Part shown: positions 8,936-17,893 of the stretch, piece by piece
Layout of the letters: every line of letters begins with the position of its first letter
How positions within the stretch are numbered: the stretch's first letter is position 1
Source: Thermodesulfobacteriota bacterium
Lineage (GTDB): Bacteria; Desulfobacterota; BSN033; UBA1163
DNA: 42,673 nt
Direction of reading: 5' to 3'
NCBI GenBank assembly: GCA_030024065.1
Contig: JASEIE010000004.1
Coordinates: forward strand, 1-42,673
Program-made: the position numbers and the translations under genes
Notes under the pieces: generated by a model
Databases searched by the model: none
What the model was told of the DNA's origin: nothing
Seen by the model: only the letters and a program-made list of their open reading frames with translations

Positions 8936-10594
8936 ATGAAAAAGAAGACAAGGTTATTGTCAACAAAACTCGCTGTGGCCCTGGCGGTGATTGTAATGCT
9001 GGCATTTTCATTTAATCAGGTCCTGGCCGCCGAAACCCAGGTGTTGCGCATGGCCTGCAAATACGGCGATGCCACGAGCTTAGATGCGCACCGCGCCACG
9101 GGCTCCCAGGACCGGCTGGTTGTGGGGCTGGTGTTCAACGGTCTTGTGCGGTATCCACCGGGGAACCTGTCGGTTGATGCCATCGGACCGGATTTGGCCA
9201 CCGAAATCCCGTCTCCTAAGTTGCTCGCGGATGGCCGCCAGCAATGGGTTTTCAAGCTCAAAAGGGGGGTGATGACGCATCCTTATGATGGAAATCCTGG
9301 ATACGAGCTTACATCCGAAGATGTGGTCTATTCGTATCAGAGAGCCGCAGACCCCAAACGATCATCCTTTTCTATTGACTACGGTGGAATGACGTTTGAG
9401 GCCCTGGACAAGTACACGGTGCAGGTTACCATGGATAAGCCGCTTTCCGCCTTTCTATTCCTGCCGAAGTTCGCCAATCGCGGTGGCGGATTGGTAATAG
9501 CAAAAAAAGCTCTGGAGGAAAAGGGCGATGAGTGGTTTAAGACCCATCCGGTGGGAACCGGTCCCTTTGTTTTCCAGAAATATGTGCCCAGGGAAAAGGT
9601 TGTTCTTACAAGAAACGCAAACTACTTCAGAGGTGCCCCCAAGCTGGCCGGTGTTGAGTGGTATTATATGCCCAGTGGAAGCAGTCGCGAGATGGCCCTC
9701 CGAAAGGGAGAGCTGCATGTGATCGAGGGTCCGAAAGAGCAGGCTTGGGCTGAGAAAATGGCGAAGATTCCCGGCGTCCAGGTAGATACCATCAACAGCT
9801 CCGAAACTATCGTCGCCCATTTCAACATGACGGTGAAACCGCTAAATCTGCTCAAAGTCAGACAGGCGATCGCCTATGCTATGAATCGCAAAGAATTTGT
9901 GGCGGTGTATGGTGAGAAGAATTCCGCGCCCATTTACTCCGACGTACCGGTGGGGCGCATGATTGCTGGATTAACAAAGGCGGAAGTAGAAAAAGTAGGT
10001 CTCCTGTACGAACATAACCTTTCAAAGGCCAAAAAGCTGCTAGCAGAGGCGGGCTACCCGAACGGTTTTTCGCTGGACGCATTCACCTCGGACAGTGCAA
10101 CCTACAAAGTAGCCTATGAATTGATGCAAGCTCAACTGAGGAGAATTGGCATCGACCTGAAACTGTCTGTGGTGGATCATCCCACCTTTCATTCCAGGAT
10201 CCGGGAGAACTTGAACCCCATCGTTTTTTACGGGTGCATGCGGGAGAATCCGGATATCATTCTCACCCAGTTCTATCATTCGGACTCGATCGTGGTTACG
10301 GGGAAGAAAGCCATTACCAACTTTTCTCATATCGGCGAAGTGGATGCCGACGGGGATGGAAAAATCGACAGTGTCGACAATTTGATTGTGGGGGCGCGCC
10401 TGGAGTCGGACCCCCAAAAACAGGTGGCCTTCTGGAAAGAGGCCCAGTTGGAGCTTTTGCGAAAGTTAGCCTCATATCCGCTTGTCACCATAGGATACAT
10501 CTTTGCCAGAAATCCGAAAGTGGATTGGGGCTTTGAGTTGGTAACCATTACGGACGGGCCGAATCCCACCGAAATTACCAAAATTGCAAAGTAG
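8936..10594 (+). CDS. ABC transporter substrate-binding protein, dipeptide/oligopeptide family 5
   Basis: 552-residue periplasmic binding protein. The N-terminus has a basic start, a hydrophobic core and a cleavage site after VLA (about residue 31), so it is a secreted protein rather than an obvious lipoprotein. Family motifs include TSEDVVYSYQRA, VGTGPFVFQKYVPREKVVLTR and the VRQAIAYAMNR segment near 308. An insertion near the C-terminus, residues 470-481, is a perfect EF-hand-type loop (DADGDGKIDSVD), suggesting calcium binding. Start is firm: AAAGGAGG lies just upstream. It is followed by a strong hairpin before the permease genes. Family members bind peptides, opines, nickel chelates or other small amines; the gene context favours an amino-acid-derived or methylated compound. 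Confidence 0.92.
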   Translation: MKKKTRLLSTKLAVALAVIVMLAFSFNQVLAAETQVLRMACKYGDATSLDAHRATGSQDRLVVGLVFNGLVRYPPGNLSVDAIGPDLATEIPSPKLLADGRQQWVFKLKRGVMTHPYDGNPGYELTSEDVVYSYQRAADPKRSSFSIDYGGMTFEALDKYTVQVTMDKPLSAFLFLPKFANRGGGLVIAKKALEEKGDEWFKTHPVGTGPFVFQKYVPREKVVLTRNANYFRGAPKLAGVEWYYMPSGSSREMALRKGELHVIEGPKEQAWAEKMAKIPGVQVDTINSSETIVAHFNMTVKPLNLLKVRQAIAYAMNRKEFVAVYGEKNSAPIYSDVPVGRMIAGLTKAEVEKVGLLYEHNLSKAKKLLAEAGYPNGFSLDAFTSDSATYKVAYELMQAQLRRIGIDLKLSVVDHPTFHSRIRENLNPIVFYGCMRENPDIILTQFYHSDSIVVTGKKAITNFSHIGEVDADGDGKIDSVDNLIVGARLESDPQKQVAFWKEAQLELLRKLASYPLVTIGYIFARNPKVDWGFELVTITDGPNPTEITKIAK

Positions 10595-10611
10595 ACATAC
10601 AAACCTCAAGG

Positions 10612-10640
10612 AACAGGAGACACAAATTGTGTCTCCTGTT
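10612..10640 (+). terminator. 13-bp perfect hairpin between binding-protein and permease genes
   Basis: AACAGGAGACACA (10612-10624) pairs perfectly with TGTGTCTCCTGTT (10628-10640) across a 3-nt loop, followed by TCGTTT, which is only a weak U-tract. Such hairpins after binding-protein genes typically stabilise the upstream mRNA or partly terminate transcription, giving more binding protein than permease. The rest of the 211-bp gap shows no other clear signal. Confidence 0.7.
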
Positions 10641-10805
10641 TCGTTTAGGTAAAAGAGCGAAGAGAGGACTCAGTTTTTCCTTTCGTGGCAGACGCATAAT
10701 CCATCATGAAAAAGGGGCTGGGTTGATGTTATGGAATGTTGAGACTGTCTATGGAATCTGCTAGAATGTGGAAGCCGACATAATCGCTAGTTTTAGGAAA
10801 ATGGA

Positions 10806-11747
10806 ATGGTCAAATACGCCATTAGAAGGATTTTAATCTCAATCCCTATTTTGTTGACGGTGGTGACACTGATATTTTTCCTTGTCCGTAGCATGCCCGG
10901 TGGGCCGGCTATGGCCGTGCTCGGCGATTACTCATCCAAGGAAGTAGTGGAGGGTCTAGAAAAGCAGATGGGATTGGACATTCCCATCGGGCAGCAATAT
11001 CTGGTTTTCCTGAAAAGCCTTTCGCGAGGGGATCTGGGCAAGTCGTTGATCACCGGCATTCCTATCGCACCTGAGGTAGCCCGTGTTCTGCCTTATACGC
11101 TCGATCTTACCATCAGCTCTGCCCTGTTTGGGGTGGTTTTCGGGATACCCCTGGGGGTGTTCACCGCCTTGAGGAGAAACCGGATGTTCGACTACATAGG
11201 ACGCACCTTTTCCCTGGCTGGCATATCGCTGCCGTCCTTTTTCTTGGGCATCCTTATGATGCTGGTCTTTTCCGTAAAGCTGGATCTGTTTCCCGTGGTG
11301 GGGGGTGGCGATATCGGTGATCTTGCCGATTCGCTTCACCATCTTTTTCTTCCCGGCTTGACACTCGGGCTGATGATGACTGCCTACATTACCCGGACCA
11401 CCCGCTCTTCCGTACTAAATGTGCTCAGAGAGGACTATGTCAGGACAGCCAGAGCCAAAGGCTTACGGGAGCGAATTGTCATCTACGGACACACCCTTAG
11501 AAATGCTCTCCTGCCGGTGGTTTCATTTGTCGGCGTCTATACCATAGTGCTCATCGGCAGCTCGGTTCTGGTGGAGATCGTCTTTTCCAGACCCGGCCTG
11601 GGAAAAATGATGGTCGGTGCGGTTGAACAGCGGGATTACATGATGCTACAATCGGTAATGGTAATTTACGCGAGTTTGGTGGTCATCATCAATTTATTGA
11701 CCGATCTTTCATATGGTTTAATAGATCCCAGAATTAGATACGACTGA
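10806..11747 (+). CDS. Dipeptide-type ABC transporter permease (DppB-like)
   Basis: 313-residue inner-membrane protein of the DppB/OppB group. The N-terminus (KYAIRRILISIPILLTVVTLIFFLVR) is the usual first membrane helix plus the family signature. Further hydrophobic segments lie near residues 98-120, 135-160, 175-195, 235-260 and 282-300. The EAA coupling loop that contacts the ATPase is visible as DYVRTARAKGLRERIVIYGH near 213-232. Its stop codon overlaps the next start as TGATG, so the two permeases are translationally coupled. Confidence 0.93.
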   Translation: MVKYAIRRILISIPILLTVVTLIFFLVRSMPGGPAMAVLGDYSSKEVVEGLEKQMGLDIPIGQQYLVFLKSLSRGDLGKSLITGIPIAPEVARVLPYTLDLTISSALFGVVFGIPLGVFTALRRNRMFDYIGRTFSLAGISLPSFFLGILMMLVFSVKLDLFPVVGGGDIGDLADSLHHLFLPGLTLGLMMTAYITRTTRSSVLNVLREDYVRTARAKGLRERIVIYGHTLRNALLPVVSFVGVYTIVLIGSSVLVEIVFSRPGLGKMMVGAVEQRDYMMLQSVMVIYASLVVIINLLTDLSYGLIDPRIRYD

Positions 11748-12586
11748 TGAATGAACGTAGAAAGCTTTGGCGAACTTTCAAGAACAATAAGACGGCCGTA
11801 GTCGGCGCTGTAATGGCGCTAGCGGTCCTATTCACTGCGGTATTCGCTTTTTTGATTTCCCCGTATGATCCCCTGGATCAGGACGTGTTTCATCGCCTTA
11901 TGCCACCGGAACGGTCGCATCCCTTGGGCACGGACGAATACGGCAGAGATGTTCTGTCTCGAATTATTTGGGGCACTCAAATTTCGCTAACGGTAGGGTT
12001 TTTCTCAGTCTTGCTGGGGATGATCATGGGTACCGCCATGGGTGTTGTGGCGGGATACAGCGGGCGCTGGACGGACACCTTAATTATGCGAATGGTGGAT
12101 GTGCTGTTGTCATTTCCCACGTTGATTACCGCGATAATGATTGCAGCAATCTTGGGCTCGGGGTTGGTTAAATTGATCATTACAATCGGAATTGTTTTCG
12201 CACCCCGATTCGCGCGGCTGGCTTATGGGCCGACATTGGCAGTTAAAGAGATGGAATATGTGAGTTCGGCCAAAGTTATTGGTGCAAGCAGTTTTAGGAT
12301 CATCCTCCGGCACATACTTCCGAATATTTTCGGTGAGATCATGGTGGCAGGAAGCCTTTGGATGGGAACGGCGATTATGACGGAAGCGAGCCTGAGTTTT
12401 CTCGGGCTTGGCGTATCACCTCCAACTCCCACATGGGGAAATATGATCAAAAGTGGAATTGATGTCTTGACCAATGCGCCATGGTTATCTCTCTTTCCAG
12501 GGCTTTCTATCTTGATAACAGTTTTGGCCTTTAACATGATCGGTGACGGCCTCAGAGACGTTGCTGATCCAAAGTTGCGGGCTTAG
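11747..12586 (+). CDS. Dipeptide-type ABC transporter permease (DppC-like)
   Basis: 279-residue partner of the preceding permease. It has the N-terminal helix expected of DppC/OppC (residues 15-37), the HPLGTDEYGRDVLSRIIWGT motif typical of the subfamily near residue 60, and an EAA loop around EMEYVSSAKVIGASSFRIILRH. The end VLAFNMIGDGLRDVADPKLRA is the standard family C-terminus. A 109-bp gap without evident promoter separates it from the ATPase gene. Confidence 0.93.
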   Translation: MNERRKLWRTFKNNKTAVVGAVMALAVLFTAVFAFLISPYDPLDQDVFHRLMPPERSHPLGTDEYGRDVLSRIIWGTQISLTVGFFSVLLGMIMGTAMGVVAGYSGRWTDTLIMRMVDVLLSFPTLITAIMIAAILGSGLVKLIITIGIVFAPRFARLAYGPTLAVKEMEYVSSAKVIGASSFRIILRHILPNIFGEIMVAGSLWMGTAIMTEASLSFLGLGVSPPTPTWGNMIKSGIDVLTNAPWLSLFPGLSILITVLAFNMIGDGLRDVADPKLRA

Positions 12587-12695
12587 ATTTCGTCCTTTGG
12601 ATCTAGAATAGTAACTTCGGCAAGAAAAGCCGTCAACTACAGTTATTTTGGACGTTTTTTATTAATTACAGACCAAACTTGGCAGACCGGATAAA

Positions 12696-13709
12696 ATGGA
12701 ACCACAAATCAATAGTGAAAATAGATTCCTTTTGAACATAAAAAACTTAAAGACCTACTTCTTTATACCTGAAGGTACGGTGAAAGCTGTCGATGATGTG
12801 AGCTTTCATGTAAAGGAGGCAGAGATCGTTGGTCTTGTCGGCGAATCCGGGTGTGGCAAAAGCGTCACGGCATTGTCAATTCTAGGTCTTATTCCTTGGT
12901 CACCCGGGCGAATCATTGGTGGACAGATAATTTTCCAGGGTGAAGATTTAAGAAAAATAGGGCCTCAAAAGCTAAGAGAAATACGCGGGAATAAAATTTC
13001 AATGATTTTTCAAGAACCTATGACCAGCCTGAATCCTGTATATACCATTGGCCGTCAGATAGCCGAGGTGTATATGGAGCACCAGGGATCTCCTAAAAAA
13101 GAAGCCTTGGAAAGAGCCATAGAGATGTTGGACAAATTGGGGATACCTTCTCCCTCTAAAAGAGTTCACGAATATCCTCACAACTTATCGGGGGGGATGA
13201 GGCAGCGGGTTATGACTGCCATGGCTCTGGCCTGTAATCCGGAATTGATTTTGGCCGATGAGCCGACAACGGCACTGGATGTCACCATACAGGCCCAGAT
13301 CCTGGAATTAATTGCAGAACTTCAGCAGACCTTGTCCACCTCCATTTTGCTGATAACTCATAATCTCAGTATTATCGCTGAATATGCCCAGCGAGTCATT
13401 GTCATGTATTCCGGAAAAATAGTGGAAGAGGCGCCCGTTGTGCCTATGTTCGAAGAGCCACTCCATCCTTACACAATTGGCCTTTTAGGCTCCATACCCA
13501 AATTAGGGGCCAAGGCTATGGGGGGCAAACAAAGATTGAGTGAAATTCCCGGTATGGTCCCAAGTGTGAACGATTTGCCACAGGGGTGCTATTTCCACCC
13601 ACGCTGTGCAAGAGCAAGGGCGATCTGTCGGCGTGAGGAACCGGAGTTGATCGAAATCGCCCCTGGCCGCAGGATTGCCTGCTGGGCCGCTGCAGATGGA
13701 TGGGAATGA
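12696..13709 (+). CDS. Oligopeptide/dipeptide ABC transporter ATPase (DppD-like)
   Basis: 337-residue ATP-hydrolysing subunit. Walker A GESGCGKS is at 49-56, the Q-loop lies in [10 protein letters not shown], the ABC signature is LSGGMRQRV, Walker B is [13 protein letters not shown] and the switch His is in ITHNL. The C-terminal oligopeptide-transport extension carries [12 protein letters not shown] and four cysteines in a C-x5-C-x6-C-x16-C pattern, the site that binds an iron-sulfur cluster in some DppD homologues. No strong ribosome-binding site precedes the ATG, so expression may be weaker than that of the permeases. Its DppF partner is about 4 kb downstream. Confidence 0.93.
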   Translation: MEPQINSENRFLLNIKNLKTYFFIPEGTVKAVDDVSFHVKEAEIVGLVGESGCGKSVTALSILGLIPWSPGRIIGGQIIFQGEDLRKIGPQKLREIRGNKISMIFQEPMTSLNPVYTIGRQIAEVYMEHQGSPKKEALERAIEMLDKLGIPSPSKRVHEYPHNLSGGMRQRVMTAMALACNPELILADEPTTALDVTIQAQILELIAELQQTLSTSILLITHNLSIIAEYAQRVIVMYSGKIVEEAPVVPMFEEPLHPYTIGLLGSIPKLGAKAMGGKQRLSEIPGMVPSVNDLPQGCYFHPRCARARAICRREEPELIEIAPGRRIACWAAADGWE

Positions 13710-13783
13710 ATCGGCGGTGAAGATATCGGAGCCATGGGATCCCACCGGACCGGGAATCACCGTGAGATAGCAGAGGGATATGA

Positions 13784-14902
13784 GTGATGCAGAAGAAAAT
13801 AGAATTTCTATTTCTGGCACAGGAAGACATGATCCAAGCCGGCGTTCTGGACATGCGCCATTGTTTGGACGTGATGGACAGGACTTTCAAACTGATGGCC
13901 AAAGGCGATTATGTGATGGGCGGGCCCTCCCAAAACCACCACGGCATCAAATTGTGGTTTCCAAAGGAGCCGAGAGGACCGGGAATGCCGGTTGCCGGTC
14001 CGGATAGACGGTTCATGTCCATGGTCTCTTATCTTGGCGGCGAGTATCATGTTTGTGGTTCAAAATGGTACGGCTCTAACGTGGAGAATCCGGTCAAGCA
14101 TGGGCTGCCCAGGTCGGTTCTTCTGCTCCTTCTGAATGATCCGGAAACGGGTGTGCCATTGGCAGTTATGGATGGCAATCTGGTCAGCGCCATGAGAACC
14201 GGAGCTGTCATCGGACTTGGTGCCAGGTATCTGGCCAGAACAAACGCCTCCGTGGCAGGCATCATCGCCTGTGGAGTCATCAGCAAGACCTCCCTGATGG
14301 CACTGGCGGCAGGGGTAAAACACCTCAGGGAAGTAAAAGTTTTCGACATAGACCCGTCCAAGGCCGTGTTCTTCTCGGAAGAGATGAGTCAAAGCCTGGG
14401 TCTGAACATCTATCCGGTGGGCAGTATGGAGGAGGCGATCAGAGGCTCCGATGTCGTCTGCACGGCCACTTCCAGGGTTAAGAGACCTTATTTTGAAGGC
14501 CGGTGGTTCAAGGACGGAGTCCTTTTCGAGCTCTCAGCAGATGCGGACCTGAGCGATGATCTCTGGTTGAGTTCAAGGGTGGTAGCCGATAACTGGCGGA
14601 TGCATATGGATTGGCGCGAAGAAATGGATAAGGCGCCCCAAGAGCTAAAGGGAAGGGTTATCTATTCTACCCTCCATGACCAGATTATCGCCGGCAGGAT
14701 GAAGGATTCGGACATCATCGAGATGGGGCGGATCGTCTCCGGCGACATGTTGGAAAGAGAGCGTGAAAACCAAAAGATTATTCTGGTTACCGGCGGCTTG
14801 GGCATCGAGGATGTGTCCTGGGGGCACACCATTTATAAACAGGCTCTCGAGAAAGGCCTTGGCCAAAAACTCAAACTTTGGGAAGAACCTTACTGGTTCT
14901 AA
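13784..14902 (+). CDS. Ornithine cyclodeaminase/mu-crystallin family protein
   Basis: 372 residues from a GTG at 13784, or 371 from the adjacent ATG at 13787, which has AGAGGG 9 nt upstream. The family includes ornithine cyclodeaminase, alanine dehydrogenase and ketimine reductases, all NAD(P)-dependent on amino or imino acids. Catalytic-pocket residues visible are K94 (in GSKWYGSN) and R138 (in SAMRTGAV), which bind the substrate carboxylate. The dinucleotide-binding turn, usually GxGxQA, reads ACGVISKT near 162-169, so the first glycine is missing; cofactor use may be altered. It begins a three-gene block (this gene, mttB 2, decarboxylase) that lies between dppD and dppF. An amino-acid deaminating or imine-reducing step is the likely role. 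Confidence 0.85.
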   Translation: MMQKKIEFLFLAQEDMIQAGVLDMRHCLDVMDRTFKLMAKGDYVMGGPSQNHHGIKLWFPKEPRGPGMPVAGPDRRFMSMVSYLGGEYHVCGSKWYGSNVENPVKHGLPRSVLLLLLNDPETGVPLAVMDGNLVSAMRTGAVIGLGARYLARTNASVAGIIACGVISKTSLMALAAGVKHLREVKVFDIDPSKAVFFSEEMSQSLGLNIYPVGSMEEAIRGSDVVCTATSRVKRPYFEGRWFKDGVLFELSADADLSDDLWLSSRVVADNWRMHMDWREEMDKAPQELKGRVIYSTLHDQIIAGRMKDSDIIEMGRIVSGDMLERERENQKIILVTGGLGIEDVSWGHTIYKQALEKGLGQKLKLWEEPYWF

Positions 14903-14923
14903 AATCCCGGGAAGGATGCGATC

Positions 14924-16405
14924 ATGAGCAACAGGGGGCTTTCAGGCGGCCAGTATCGTCCACTTTCAGAAGATCAAATCAGAACCATTCACGAGGCGTC
15001 CCTGACCATTCTAGAGAAAACGGGCTTTACTTATATGTCTGGTCTGGAACAGACCATTGAAATGCTGGCGAAGGCCGGAGCCAGGGTCGATCATGGTCTT
15101 GCACGGGTCTTTTTCCCTCGTGACCTGGTCATGGCGGAGGTGGGCAAAGCGCCTGAACAGGTTATTCTTTATAGCCGTGATGGGCACAACGACCTTGACC
15201 TTGGGGAGGACCGGGTCTATCTGGGCACCGGTGGAGCGGCCCCCAAAGTCCTCGATCCGGAAACGGGCCAAGCACGACCTTCCACACTCGAGGACCTTTA
15301 CCGGTTCGGTCTGTTGGTGGATCAACTCCGGAACATCCATTTTTTTCTACGGCCCTGCATTCCCACCGACATTCCGGTATCTGCCTATGACGTCAATGTC
15401 TTTTACGCTTGTTTGAAGTCCACGGCCAAACATGTCATGATTGGTGTGAACGATCCACATGGCTTTCACGAAGTCCTTGATATGGCCTCTCTTGTTGCCG
15501 GCAGCCTGGTCGAACTGCAGCGGCGGCCGTTTATGTCCATTGTCAGTTGCTTTGCCATCTCTCCCTTAAGGTTTTGCACCCAGTCTACGTCGATCATGCA
15601 GGAGGCCTGCCGTTATTTCATCCCGGTAGCGTTGTCCAGCGCACCATTGACCGGATCGACCTCCCCGATCACCATGGCCGGAACTCTGGCTCTGGCCCAC
15701 GCTGAACAACTGGCCGGCATCACCGTCTGCCAGCTTACCAGACCGGGGGCTCCTCTTCTCTACGGAGGCCTTCCCGGTACGGCTAATTTGCGTACGATGG
15801 GTTTACAGTGCGGATCTGTAGAAATGGGAATGATGAACGCCGCTATTCACCAACTGGCGCAGCACATAAAGGTTCCCAATTACGCCAATGCCGGCTATTC
15901 CGACGCCAAAGTACCGGATGCACAAGCCGCCTGGGAAGCGACGATGTCGGCTGTGCTGGCTGGTATGGGCGGGTCTAACTATATCCATCACGCTGCCGGA
16001 ATGCTGGATTCCGCCCTGACGGTGTGCCTTGAACAATTTGTCATGAACGACGAGATTATCGGCAAGACTTGCAAGATTCTCAAAGGGATCGAGGTCGATC
16101 CCGAACATCTGGCGGTGGAAGTGATCGACGCCGTCGGGCCGGGGGGCAATTTCATGACCTCGCCCCACACCCTATCCTATTTGTACACCGAATTGTTTCA
16201 AGGAAACGGTGTTACGGACTCGAGCACACGGGACAAATGGGAAAAGAGCGGCTCGCTGGACGCGTGGAAGCGCGCAAGGCAGATCGCCGAGAATTTGATC
16301 GCAAACGCCAGGCAGTCCCATCTGCGCGAAGATGTGGACAGGACCATCAGGAAAAGATTCGACATTTTGCTTTCGCAGGAAAGATCAGGAGGCAAAGACC
16401 GATGA
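14924..16405 (+). CDS. MttB-family (trimethylamine methyltransferase-like) protein 2, no pyrrolysine
   Basis: 493-residue paralogue of the methyltransferase at 5879-7423. It shares the whole layout: DQIRTIHEASLTILEKTG at the N-terminus, SPITMAGTLALAHAEQLAG, DAKVPDAQAAWEA, GGSNYIHHAAGMLDSA and VMNDEIIGKTCKILKGIEVD. No in-frame TAG, so no pyrrolysine. The start is supported by GGAAGG about 8 nt upstream. Its stop overlaps the ATG of the decarboxylase gene (ATGA at 16402-16405). Two paralogues in one operon suggest successive removal of two methyl groups or two related substrates, but a corrinoid acceptor protein is not encoded within this window. Confidence 0.92.
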   Translation: MSNRGLSGGQYRPLSEDQIRTIHEASLTILEKTGFTYMSGLEQTIEMLAKAGARVDHGLARVFFPRDLVMAEVGKAPEQVILYSRDGHNDLDLGEDRVYLGTGGAAPKVLDPETGQARPSTLEDLYRFGLLVDQLRNIHFFLRPCIPTDIPVSAYDVNVFYACLKSTAKHVMIGVNDPHGFHEVLDMASLVAGSLVELQRRPFMSIVSCFAISPLRFCTQSTSIMQEACRYFIPVALSSAPLTGSTSPITMAGTLALAHAEQLAGITVCQLTRPGAPLLYGGLPGTANLRTMGLQCGSVEMGMMNAAIHQLAQHIKVPNYANAGYSDAKVPDAQAAWEATMSAVLAGMGGSNYIHHAAGMLDSALTVCLEQFVMNDEIIGKTCKILKGIEVDPEHLAVEVIDAVGPGGNFMTSPHTLSYLYTELFQGNGVTDSSTRDKWEKSGSLDAWKRARQIAENLIANARQSHLREDVDRTIRKRFDILLSQERSGGKDR

Positions 16406-17769
16406 CGGAGTTTGGACCTTATCTAGAGACAGATAGTGATGGTGTGCTTTACATGGAAGGACAGTCCGTTTGGGAATTGGCGGAAAAGTACGGCACGCCG
16501 TTGTTTGTGCTTTCCGAAAATACGATTCGCCATAACTATCGGAAAATCCATGATGCTTTCTGCGGTCACTATCCTGGGGATGTCATCGTTTGTGTAGGCA
16601 TGAAGGCCAATTGGGGATTGGCGGCACGGCGGATTATCGTAGAAGAAGGCGGTGGCGGTGACGCATTTGGAATGGGTGAGTTGACGGTTGCCATGATGGC
16701 CGGCTCTGATCCTCACAAGATTGTAATAAACGGCGCCAACAAGTCTGACGAAACCATCAAAGCAGCGATTGATTCCAACATTCTGATCAACGTGGACAAT
16801 CTAGATGAGCTGGACGATGTGGACCGCGTCGCCGGTCAGTTGGGGAAAAGAGCGCGGATTACAATTCGCATGCGTATCCCTCTGTATAAATGTGAAGGAA
16901 AAATGTTCATTGATCCACGCTATCCACCGCCGGGGGTCAGTCCGGCAACCTGGGAGCGGACCTTTAAATTCGGTCTGGAGCCCGAATCGTTCTTTGTTGC
17001 GGTAGAGCGCACCCTGAAACGCAAGGCCACGATCTCACTCGAAGGGGTTATGTACCATGGCGGCCTGCCGCGTCGGGCAGGGATGTACCGTGAAGAAATT
17101 GAAGAGCTCATGGACTATATCGCCGAAGTCCGCAACCGCTACCGGTTCGATTTCAAGTACCTCGATATCGGCGGCGGCTTTGTACCGGAACGCTATGGTG
17201 CGGATGCATCGCCTTCAATCGATGAATATGCGAAAGCCATCAGTGATGTGGTCGTGCTGAAATGCAAGGAGAGAAAGATGAACCCGCCGGTCTTGATCCT
17301 TGAACCGGGGCGTTATTGCTGGGATAGCGCAGGCATCTGGCTGACACGTGTGAACAACATTAAAGTAGACAGCACCATGGCGAAAAAAAAGTGGGTCTAT
17401 GTGGATGGCAATGTTAACGAAATGGGCGATCCCTTCGACCCCCGCAATCGTGTGCGCCATGTCGTGATTGCAAATGATGTGAATCGCGCAGGCGAAGAAG
17501 TTGTCGACATCTGCGGTCAGCTTTGTAATGCTGCAGACATTCTTGCCAAAGAAAAGAAGGTGCCGCCGATGAAACGCGGTGATCTGCTGGCCTTTTTGGA
17601 CATGGGGGCTTATAATGAAAGCTTCGCAAATCAGTCCGATGCGACACCACGCTCTGCAACGGTATTGGTGAACGGCAACAGAAATGCTCTTGTTCGGCGC
17701 CGAGAAACCGTTGCGGATGTCCTCAGCCGTGAGCTTCTCCCCACCTGGTTGCTGACCGGCGGAATATAA
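16402..17769 (+). CDS. PLP-dependent fold-type III decarboxylase (Orn/DAP/Arg decarboxylase 2 family)
   Basis: 455 residues from the ATG at 16402 (AGGAGG just upstream, ATGA overlap with mttB 2). The alanine-racemase-like barrel holds the PLP lysine K68 in GMKANWGLA, the family His in VMYHGG (H219), the phosphate-binding DIGGGF (255-260) and EPGR (301-304). The C-terminal motif CESGD of diaminopimelate decarboxylase, whose Glu contacts the far amino group of the substrate, reads CNAAD around C375. The usual YNSRPR-type end motif is also changed to NQSDATPRSA. It is therefore unlikely to be LysA; it probably decarboxylates or racemises another amino acid, possibly an N-methylated or cyclised one. 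The open frame extends upstream over mttB 2 but that part is not coding. Confidence 0.87.
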   Translation: MTEFGPYLETDSDGVLYMEGQSVWELAEKYGTPLFVLSENTIRHNYRKIHDAFCGHYPGDVIVCVGMKANWGLAARRIIVEEGGGGDAFGMGELTVAMMAGSDPHKIVINGANKSDETIKAAIDSNILINVDNLDELDDVDRVAGQLGKRARITIRMRIPLYKCEGKMFIDPRYPPPGVSPATWERTFKFGLEPESFFVAVERTLKRKATISLEGVMYHGGLPRRAGMYREEIEELMDYIAEVRNRYRFDFKYLDIGGGFVPERYGADASPSIDEYAKAISDVVVLKCKERKMNPPVLILEPGRYCWDSAGIWLTRVNNIKVDSTMAKKKWVYVDGNVNEMGDPFDPRNRVRHVVIANDVNRAGEEVVDICGQLCNAADILAKEKKVPPMKRGDLLAFLDMGAYNESFANQSDATPRSATVLVNGNRNALVRRRETVADVLSRELLPTWLLTGGI

Positions 17770-17852
17770 TTTTATAGTATATTAATTTTCTTTTTGGATC
17801 ACGGAACGTGGAGTTGAATTCCGAGCGTAGAATTCGCGCAAGAAAGAGCCTG

Positions 17853-17885
17853 TATTCCGCACTCCGCATTCCCCATTCCGCACTT
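17853..17885. repeat. CCGCACTCCGCATTCC word repeat
   Basis: The 124-bp gap between the decarboxylase and dppF ends in a degenerate tandem of the words ATTCCGCA, CTCCGCA, TTCCCCA, TTCCGCA. The same style of word tandem recurs in other intergenic spaces of the window (for example TTCGGAGTT at 22586-22756 and 39472-39503). Confidence 0.6.
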
Positions 17886-17893
17886 AACTTGAT

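Noticed and set aside
16069..16401. Long open frame extending the decarboxylase upstream over mttB 2
   Set aside because: That part overlaps a well-conserved gene in another frame, has no ribosome-binding site and its translation is low-complexity Arg/Gly-rich. The ATG at 16402 has AGGAGG and the family N-terminus.
5864..16405. Pyrrolysine-containing methylamine methyltransferases
   Set aside because: Both MttB frames run full length without an in-frame TAG, and no pyrrolysine genes are in the window.
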